Assembly (NCBI GenBank): GCA_947623455.1
Contig: OX392543.1
Span: 18,536,757-18,600,756 of the forward strand
Direction: 5' to 3'
From: Mimachlamys varia
Taxonomy: Eukaryota; Mollusca; Bivalvia; Pectinida; Pectinidae
DNA length: 64,000 nt
Numbering within the stretch: position 1 is the stretch's first letter; every line of letters begins with the position of its first letter. Below are positions 56,290-64,000 of this stretch, in pieces. The notes beneath the pieces are model-generated. The model was not told where the DNA came from and did no database searches. It saw only the letters and a program-made list of their open reading frames with translations. The translations under genes were made by a program, and so were the position numbers.

Positions 56290-59096
56290 CCCTATCATAA
56301 CTCGCGGGCAACTTTCGCGAACATGTTTAGATCGACTAAGGTAAATAATGCTGGCGAAAGAAACCTAACAGCAGATGAAGGTGAACGTTGATGTTAAATT
56401 AATAGGTCAAAAACAAGCAAAACATCAATTGTTTATTTCATAACTTTGTTTATTTCAAATAAATCCACTACAGTAATGGCGTAACTATGTACAGAGAAAC
56501 CAGTCTGTAGTGCTGACTCCCTGTAACTACAGTTAGTCTACATGCATAAACGTTCGAATTCGACATAAAACGATGTCGATCTCGTCATAAACGGATGTAG
56601 ATACAGACAGGATAAACAACCAGTACGTTGATACTATGGTACCACCGGTCTTAGTACCAAACATAGTAATATAAACATATTTATGACTGTGATATGATAG
56701 CCTTTTAACCTCTCACACTGAGAAGGGGAACAGCGAACATTGAGAGAAGTTATGAGATGTGACCTGACTTAATTTATGGCAAAATCGTCGAGCTGTGGTG
56801 TTTATATGGACAAGTGAGAAAGTATTTTGTAGTAACAAGACCCAGTGTAATACGCACTGATTTCTGGACCAGGAATTTTTGGTTTAATTTATCTCTGGGC
56901 CAAGAATATTAAATTCTAGATCATGGATGGTAGATATATAGGATCCTGCTTGGGCTAAAATCAAAAGGATAAGTATACTGTTTTTCCTGAGAGGTGGACA
57001 AAATGATTGCTGGTGTATAAATGAAACAGCTTACCTAACATAGTCAAAACATATCACTCGCCTTTATTTGCTTACGACTGTATGCTACCTTATTTGTTTA
57101 TGATCGTGTGTACACATCAAGTTAAAACTGTGACTCAAGTAGGGACCGTCAGTACTTTCTGTAAACGAGAAATATTCATTTACGGAAAGTTCTGACAGTT
57201 CCCGATTCTGCGACACCTTTTCTCTCTCTTTTGCGTGTGATTTGTACATATGATAGTTGCTTTCCTTACAAGTTTACCTCCCTTTACACATGTTGCGTTT
57301 AAGTTCTTTATTAAGCCTTAAACTTTTCAGTTACTTACATCTTAGGTGGAAGTTATCTCCCTTTCCAAGATATAAACTTTGTGTAAGAGTTATCTCCCTT
57401 ACAATATTAATCATAATTAATGTGTAAATCCATCTATAAAAATTCCCAAAATTTTCCTTTTTTTTTTTATACATTTGCGACAATGTAATTATAACTTCGA
57501 TATAACAAAAAGAAATAAAATAAATGGTTTGTTTGAACATGATAGCGTGTTGATTCATTTAATATGTGACTGAATTTTGGTGTCAAATGTAACGTACATG
57601 GAATCAATTCGTTCAGATGCTTCAACCACCAAATGGGAAATAACCAACATAGGCAGATTATTTTCACAATCAAGCTACTATGTTCCGGCCATAGATATAA
57701 AATATATATTCTGTCAGTCTAAGGCTGGTCACAGCACATGTGTGTTTGGTCTGATGTAAAAAGATTTTGATTTTTCAAGGAGCTCAAGTTTCCATTTTTC
57801 TAAAGCTTAGAAATTAAAAGTAAACGTGTGTGGATGCTTTGCTACGTACAACTGCATGTCTCAGCCATGGACTTGGACTAATCTAATTCTGTGACTGAGA
57901 ATTTACAAAAACTAGTTTTCATATTCTAAATCAACGATATTCCACAGTGTACCTTTAGGAATTCTTCATATTGTTTGTACGGATTTCTGTTGGTGATTTT
58001 AATGTCAATATTTTCTCCACATTGTTTCTAATATATGAACCCTAAGCTTTTTCATAACTTCAACTGAGTGATTGTATATAGTACAACATTTTGAGGAATA
58101 TTTTTGACTTGCTGCAATGATGATTTAACATATAATATACAACATACATTTGTTTGATAACATTAATGTTTGTAACAATATCAGATTTAATATTTTTAAA
58201 ATTTTGTTTTCAGATTTGAAAAAAATGTATATATATATTGATTTTGTCCAAATATAGTCCAATTATGAAATAAATTATGTCAGGTATTTCAGGAAAGAAA
58301 TATCTTAATCTGACTTCAAACTTTCATTGATATTCAGACTCAATTTTCCTATAGCTTGCTATGAGCTATTAAAACAAGGTCATTCTAAGGTTATTTAGGT
58401 TCATCCACATTACTTGCATACAGTACGACCTTCACCGGATAAATTGTATACACTACACTGGGAAATACAGAACAAAGGGATAAAGAATATCAGATCTATC
58501 CTGACAGCATCAATTACAAAACAGCAGCATAAATATGAATGATATGCAAATTACATCTCATTTTTTGTATGAAAATGCATGAATGCAAATGCACATTTCA
58601 CAGACAATATGAATATGCATCATTACATCCCATTCGTAGCATAATTATCATATTTCAGATAGGAATAATTCTGTCATTGTCTCCAACACATAATTTGAGA
58701 TACGGTATAATGTTAGCCATATTTCCTGGAGAGGATGAACGGCAGCCATATTGTCAGTCAGGGTGTGGAAGATAATTTTCAGTTGTCATGGCAACAAGAC
58801 ATCAAAGATCATAGATGTTGCCATGCACCAAGTGCGCTACACTGATACATACCAGTGTTATGGACAACTCACAAGAACATGATTCAATGAGGTTTAATTA
58901 TGGTTTAAACGATTAGCAGTTGAATGTTTTTATCACTTTTTCACAACATAACATTTCTATAATCTTGTGACATCACCAATGAGTAGTATGTGATATATGA
59001 ACCTTTACAGCACTAACCACCTGAGAAATGTTAATAAGGTACACATAAACATCCAAATCAAATATAACATAATTTGTCCTGAGCAGCCACGTTTCC
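56290..59096. other. Intergenic AT-rich DNA, few repeats
   Basis: No exon with supporting splice signals or domain is recognised. Two GTTATCTCCCTT motifs occur at about 57352 and 57388. The scarcity of R-A and R-B repeats differs from the rest of the window, so part could be an untranslated region of a neighbouring gene; nothing in the sequence proves this. Confidence 0.35.
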
Positions 59097-59097
59097 A

Positions 59098-59189
59098 CTA
59101 CTCATTCTCCCCCCCTGAAGACATACTTGAACCCTTCCAATTCAAAGGATGGAATAGTTCATTATGAAACTTTAGGGAGAATGAGTTAA
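59098..59189. mobile_element. 91-bp-family foldback copy
   Basis: ACTCATTCTCCCCCCCTGAA at the left and ACTTTAGGGAGAATGAGTTA with A at the right. The arms remain complementary despite substitutions. Confidence 0.8.
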
Positions 59190-60529
59190 AAATGTGATGT
59201 ATGTCACTCTTACCACAATATCAATATATATACTTAATATGACAGTCACACATTCTATTTGGAGTTCTTACAGTTGAAGTCACACATCGCCGGATTTCTG
59301 ACTGTCCGAAACGGTTAAATATTTATCTTGAAAAATAAACCTGATAAAAAACACTCATTTACACATGGAAGCTACACATTTTAAACTTAATTTAAACTTA
59401 AACAATACATGTGGCAGCTACAAAAATTTAAGCTGAAATATTTTGAAAACCTCAAGGATTCAACTTCAAATATCCAGTTCACATAACTGGCCAGTGGTAT
59501 CCCTGTATACAAATATATATAGATATATATTGACTTCAAATTTTTGTTTCAAATAAACATTTTTGTATTCTTCCACAATCTCACATATTGACTTTTCTCT
59601 CACATGACGTCATCACAAGAATCACAAACACAAGTTAATTCCCTGAATGTTGGTATATAGTGAAAACATCTTTAAAATTTAACCTTTAAAAAGTTACAAC
59701 AGTCTTGGGATCCACCTTGACAAATATATCATATGTTTTCATTTATTTCAAAAACGTTTTATCTGAATATACATATATATGTTTTCGTTCATTTAAAAAC
59801 AAAATATCTGTAATATTCAAACAAAAACTAACTTTTTAGACTTTTAACAAATAAGCTTTCCTCCCCAAAAAAATGATTAATCGCAGATAAAATAAAAAAT
59901 AATTGAGAGTATTCGTTTGAAACCTTAAATAATTTGCACTTGTTCTACTTTATCTACCTTGAATTACCCTACTTGTCTGCTAGATATTCAAACTACTCCA
60001 TAGTGAAGTGGGAAAAAAACCACTCGAAAAATTAAATAAACTGCCCAAATAAGTCATAATCGGAGAATATATACATTTTTTTTTTGTTAAAAAAAAACGG
60101 AACCATACATTTCAAACTCAAAGAGAATTCAGAAAACGAATCTAGAAACATTGCTACCTATCAGATACAATAACTTATGGTGTCACTGTGTATAACAGGA
60201 AAAAAACACCAAAATTATACGCTTTAATAACAAAGATATATTTACCAAGTAGGATCCATTTAAATACAAGACACTGCATAAAACAGGAAATTTCATTTAC
60301 TAATCAATACAAATGATTTCATTTATGATATGATATATATACAATTGTAGTTCATGATTGAAATATAAGAATCACTTTTGAGTTCATCTGAGGTAGAATG
60401 TGTTCTGACAAATAATATCAAAAAGTATTTATAACCCTATGTTGATGAGGTCTTATTGCACAAAATATCAGAATGGACAAGTTAGGAGGTACTGTTATTT
60501 TAAATATACTAACAACCCCTCCCAAATAC
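59190..60529. other. Intergenic AT-rich DNA
   Basis: No feature is supported. Confidence 0.35.
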
Positions 60530-60620
60530 TTGATTCATTCACCCCTGCAATTTCATAAAGAACTATTCCAACCATTGAATTGGGAGAGTTCAAATGTGTC
60601 TTTAGGGGTGAATGAGTTAA
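60530..60620. mobile_element. 91-bp-family foldback copy
   Basis: GATTCATTCACCCCTGCAAT at the left and TCTTTAGGGGTGAATGAGTT with AA at the right. Confidence 0.85.
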
Positions 60621-61212
60621 AAAGATGACAGCATCTTTAATATAGAATACCATCCATTTTTCAATAGTATTGTATAATTCAGTTATGATTATAATATGTT
60701 TTGTTAAAGTGAATTTCATGTTATTTCATGGGAAAACAGTGATTGTTTTTTCATCAATCTATTTTGAAGCAAGAAGACCAAAATATTACTGCAGTGAGTT
60801 AGTGTAGGAATATTTGGCACCATAGCCTTAAGATGCCAATAGCTATACACTTATTTGTATTAATATGGCAACTAGAACATACATGGACAGTCTTCTAAAT
60901 ATTGTTTGTTCACCATGTGTATGTTATAAAACAAGAGGCCCAATGGGCCTGCATCGCTCACCTGGTATCAATCTCTGACTTATTTTATAGTGTAACCCTA
61001 AAGTCCCTTTAAAATCTTTTACTGTAAGACATTCAGAAGAACATCTTAAGATTTAAACATGTTTTATCCCTGTGACCTTATAAGACAACATCATTTTCAT
61101 TTTCAAATTTAGTTTGGCTTCATCCCAGGATGCTACAAGACAAATATCATATCTCTAGGCATTTCGGTTTATCAGAAGAAGTCGCTCATAGCTTTTAACC
61201 ACTGATTTGACC

Positions 61213-63517
61213 ACTGTGACCTTTAATATGGGTCAAGATCATTTTCCTTCCCAAAGTTTGTCGTGCTTCATCCAAGGAACCTTTCAGCCAAATATCATGC
61301 TTCTAGGGCTTTTGGTATTTCAGAAGAAGTCGTTTAAAGGTTTTAACAGATTTGACCCCTGTGACCTTGAATATAGGTCAAGGTCATTTCTTTTCACAAA
61401 CTTTGTCGGGCTTCATCCAAGGAACCTTTCAGCCAAATATCATGCTTCTAGGACTTTTGGTATTTCAGAAGAAGTCGTTTAAAGGTTTTAACAGATTTGA
61501 CCCCTGTGACCTTGAATATAGGTCAAGGTCAATTCTTTTCGCAAACTTTGTTGGGCTTCATCCAAGGAACCTTTCAGTCAAATATCATGCTTCTAGGGCT
61601 TTTGGTATTTCAGAAGAAGTCGTTTGAAGGTTTTAACAGATTTGACCCTTGTGACCTTGAATATAGATCAAGGTCATTTCTTTTCGCAAACTTTGTCGTG
61701 CTTCATCCAAGGAACCTTTCAGCCAAATACCATGTTTCTAGGGCTTTTGGTATTTCAGAAGAAGTCGTTTGAATGTTAAAACAGATTTGACCCGTGTGAC
61801 CTTGAATATAGGTCAAGGTCATTTCTTTTTGCAAACTTTGTCAGGCTTCATCCAAGGAACCTTTCAGCCAAATATCATGCTTCTAGGGCTTTCGGTATTT
61901 CAGAAGAAGTCGTTTAAAGGTTTTAACAGATTTGACCCTTGTGACCTTGAATATAGGTCAAGGTCATTTGTTTTCGCAAACTTTGTTGGGTTTCATCCAA
62001 GGAACCTTTCAGCCAAATACCATGCGTCTAGGGCTTTTGGTACTTCAGAAGAAGTTGTTTGAAGGTTTTAACAGATTTGACCCCTGTGACCTTGAATATA
62101 GGTCAAGGTCATTTCTTTTCGCAAACTTTGTCTAGCTTAATCCAAGGAACCTTTCAGCCAAATATCATGCTTCTAGGGCTTTTTGTATTTCAGAAGAAGT
62201 CGTTTGAATGTTTAAACAGATTTGACCCCTGTGACCTTGAATATAAGTCAAGGTCATTTCTTTTCGCAAACTTTGTTGGGCTTCATCCAAGGAACCTTTC
62301 AGCCAAATATCATACGTCTAGGGCTTTTAGTATTTCAGAAGAAGTCGTTTAAAGGTTTTAACAGATTTGACCCCTGTGACCTTGAATATAGGTCAAGGTC
62401 ATTTCTTTTCGCAAACTTTGTCGTGCTTCATCCAAGGAACCTTTCAGCCAAATATCATGTTCCTAGGGCTTTTGGTATTTCAGAAGAAGTTGTTTGAAGG
62501 TTTTAACAGATCTGACCCTTGTGACCTTGAATATAGGTCAAGGTCATTTCTTTTCGCAAACTTTGTCGTGCTTCATCCAAGGAACCTTTCAGCCAAAAAT
62601 CATGCTTCTAGGGCTTTTGGTACTTCAGAAGAAGTCGTTTGAATGTTTAGACAGATTTGACCCCTGTGACCTTGAATATAAGTCAAGGTCATTTCTTTTC
62701 GCAAACTTTGTCGGGCTTCATCCAAGGAACCTTTCAGCCAAAAATCATGCTTCTAGGGCTTTTGGTACTTCAGAAGAAGTCGTTTGAATGTTTAGACAGG
62801 TTTGACCCCTGTGACCTTGAATATAAGTCAAGGTCATTTCTTTTCGCAAACTTTGTCGGGCTTCATCCAAGGAATCTTTTAGCCAAATATAATGCTTCTA
62901 GGGCTTTCGGTATTTCAGAAGAAGTCGTTTAAAGGTTTTAACAGATTTGACCCTTGTGACCTTGAATATATGTCAAGGTCATTTCTTTTCGCAAACTTTG
63001 TTGGGCTTCATCCAAGGAACCTTTCAGCCAAATATCATGCGTCTAGGGCTTTTAGTATTTCAGAAGAAGTCGTTTAAAGGTTTTAACAGATTTGACCCCT
63101 GTGACCTTGAATATAGGTGAAGGTCATTTCTTTTCGCAAACTTTGTCGAGCTTCATCCAAGGAACCTTTCAGCCAAATACCATGTTTCTAGGGCTTTTTG
63201 TATTTCAGAAGAAGTCGTTTAAAGTTTAAAATAGATTTTACCTCACTGTGACCTTGAATATTGGTCAAGGTCGTTTCTTTTCGCAAACTTTATTTGGCTT
63301 CATCCAAGGAAGCTTCTGGTCAAATATGAAGTCTCTATGCCTGACGGTATTTTAGAAGAAGTTGTTTGAAGGTTTCGACATTTTTGACCCCGGTGACCTT
63401 GAAATTAGGTCAAAGTGATTTTTTTTCGCAAACTTTGTTCAGCTCCTTCCAAGATATCTACCAGCCAAATTTCATGTCCCTGGGCCTTTCAGTATTTTAG
63501 AAGAAGTCGTTTAAATG
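61213..63517 (+). repeat. 145-bp tandem array (16 units) with everted TCAAGGTCA pairs
   Basis: Each unit contains GACCCCTGTGACCTTGAATA, then TAGGTCAAGGTCATTTC, CTTCATCCAAGGAACCTTTC and TATTTCAGAAGAAGTCGTTT. Units 2 to 13 keep both TGACCTTGA and TCAAGGTCA exactly by my reading; units 1 and 14-16 are degenerate. Confidence 0.95.
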
Positions 63518-63529
63518 AAAAAGTTGACG

Positions 63530-63605
63530 GACGCAGGACGGACGGACGGACGGACGGACGGACGACGGACGACGGACGGACGGACGGACGGACGGACGAC
63601 GGACG
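63530..63605. repeat. (GGAC)n microsatellite
   Basis: GGACGGACGGACGG with GACGACG interruptions, between the tandem core and the 3' hairpin of the element. Confidence 0.95.
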
Positions 63606-63765
63606 CTGCACCATCACATAAGCTCACTTGGCCCTTCGGGCCAGGTGAGCTAAAAATCAACAGAACCTGAAAAAACTTTTCCCCATTACACGAGTACAAG
63701 TTTAAGTTCAATTAATGGTTAAAAGCTACACCTGTTTGATGCCATCCTTCTAACAGTGTGCAAGT

Positions 63766-63856
63766 TTAACTCCTTCACCCCTGAAGATCCAATTGAACTC
63801 TTCTAATTCAAAGGTTGGAATGGTTCATTTTAAAATTTCAGGGGTGAAAGAGTTAA
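63766..63856. mobile_element. 91-bp foldback copy, TTAA to TTAA
   Basis: TTAACTCCTTCACCCCTGAA at the left and TTTCAGGGGTGAAAGAGTTAA at the right. It is exactly 91 bp, the same as the copy at 19931-20021. Confidence 0.88.
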
Positions 63857-64000
63857 TTTTTAGGTTTAATTTTCTTTTACATGATACAAGTACAAGTTTG
63901 AGTCCAACCAATGGTTAAAAGTTTCATTTTTTTGTGCTATACTTCCAACAGCTCTAAGTTTCACTTTCTTTAACACCACTTCATGTCAAAAGTCCAACTA

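Larger units (their letters stand above)
60930..63653 (+). mobile_element. 2.7-kb tandem-core element with hairpin ends (Helitron-like / 'pearl'-type)
   Basis: The 5' end has AAGAGGCCCAATGGGCCTGC followed by CGCTCACCTGG. The core is 16 tandem units of about 145 bp (61213-63517), then a (GGAC)n tract (63530-63605). The 3' end has GCTCACTTGGCCCTTCGGGC with CAGGTGAG and CTAAAAA. The 3' hairpin a few bases before CTAA and the lack of target duplication resemble Helitrons; tandem cores are typical of bivalve pearl/HINE elements. No transposase is encoded. The series of 91-97-residue reading frames here comes from the repeat and is not a gene family. Confidence 0.7.

Noticed and set aside
61207..63077. 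A run of overlapping 91-97-residue plus-strand reading frames that look like a protein repeat family
   Set aside because: They are the same 145-bp noncoding tandem unit read repeatedly. The unit is not a multiple of three, so the frame shifts each time, and there are no splice or start contexts.

Overview
The window is AT-rich, repeat-dense nuclear DNA from an invertebrate animal, most likely a bivalve mollusc. The reasons are a secreted coiled-coil plus C1q-domain gene with a damaged relative nearby, a tRNA-derived SINE of a type common in molluscs, an element with a 145-bp tandem core and GGCCCAATGGGCC / GGCCCTTCGGGCC end hairpins, and many foldback MITEs. There are no operons or bacterial signals. 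Genes are split by GT-AG introns, so I rebuilt them by joining exons whose splice phases agree.

Four genes are supported. (1) 191-1598, minus: two exons, a 75-aa secreted six-cysteine EGF-like peptide. (2) 10127-14755, plus: three exons, a 288-aa secreted coiled-coil/C1q protein; a broken C1q fragment lies downstream at 17330-17650. (3) 20018-35544, minus: the complete 12-exon gene for ZC3H15 (DFRP1), 433 aa. (4) 44455-54551, plus: six exons, a 252-aa type II membrane protein with a Thr-rich stalk, a furin-type RKRR site and a nine-cysteine C-terminal domain resembling the Spaetzle/neurotrophin cystine knot. Its presumed promoter has a kappaB-like palindrome next to a TATA box.

The rest is mostly mobile and repetitive DNA: a 5'-truncated LINE (3418-4993), a decayed reverse-transcriptase fragment (6380-6930), several tRNA-derived SINE heads, two long interspersed families (called R-A and R-B here), at least eight copies of a 91-bp foldback with TTAA ends, TTAA-flanked and 9-10-bp-TSD MITEs (one nested in the other), large palindromes, minisatellites and a 2.7-kb tandem-core element at the right end.

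The observations most worth following are: the membrane-anchored Spaetzle-like ligand candidate with its kappaB promoter; a 50-bp minisatellite in ZC3H15 that is a roughly 34-fold amplification of an exon-intron junction, including the 5' splice site; a mobile element carrying about two dozen perfect nuclear-receptor half-sites (TCAAGGTCA) in everted pairs; and several nested or near-perfect palindromes with visible target-site duplications. The genes have no evident shared pathway, although the C1q protein and the Spaetzle-like ligand would both fit extracellular immune or developmental signalling.
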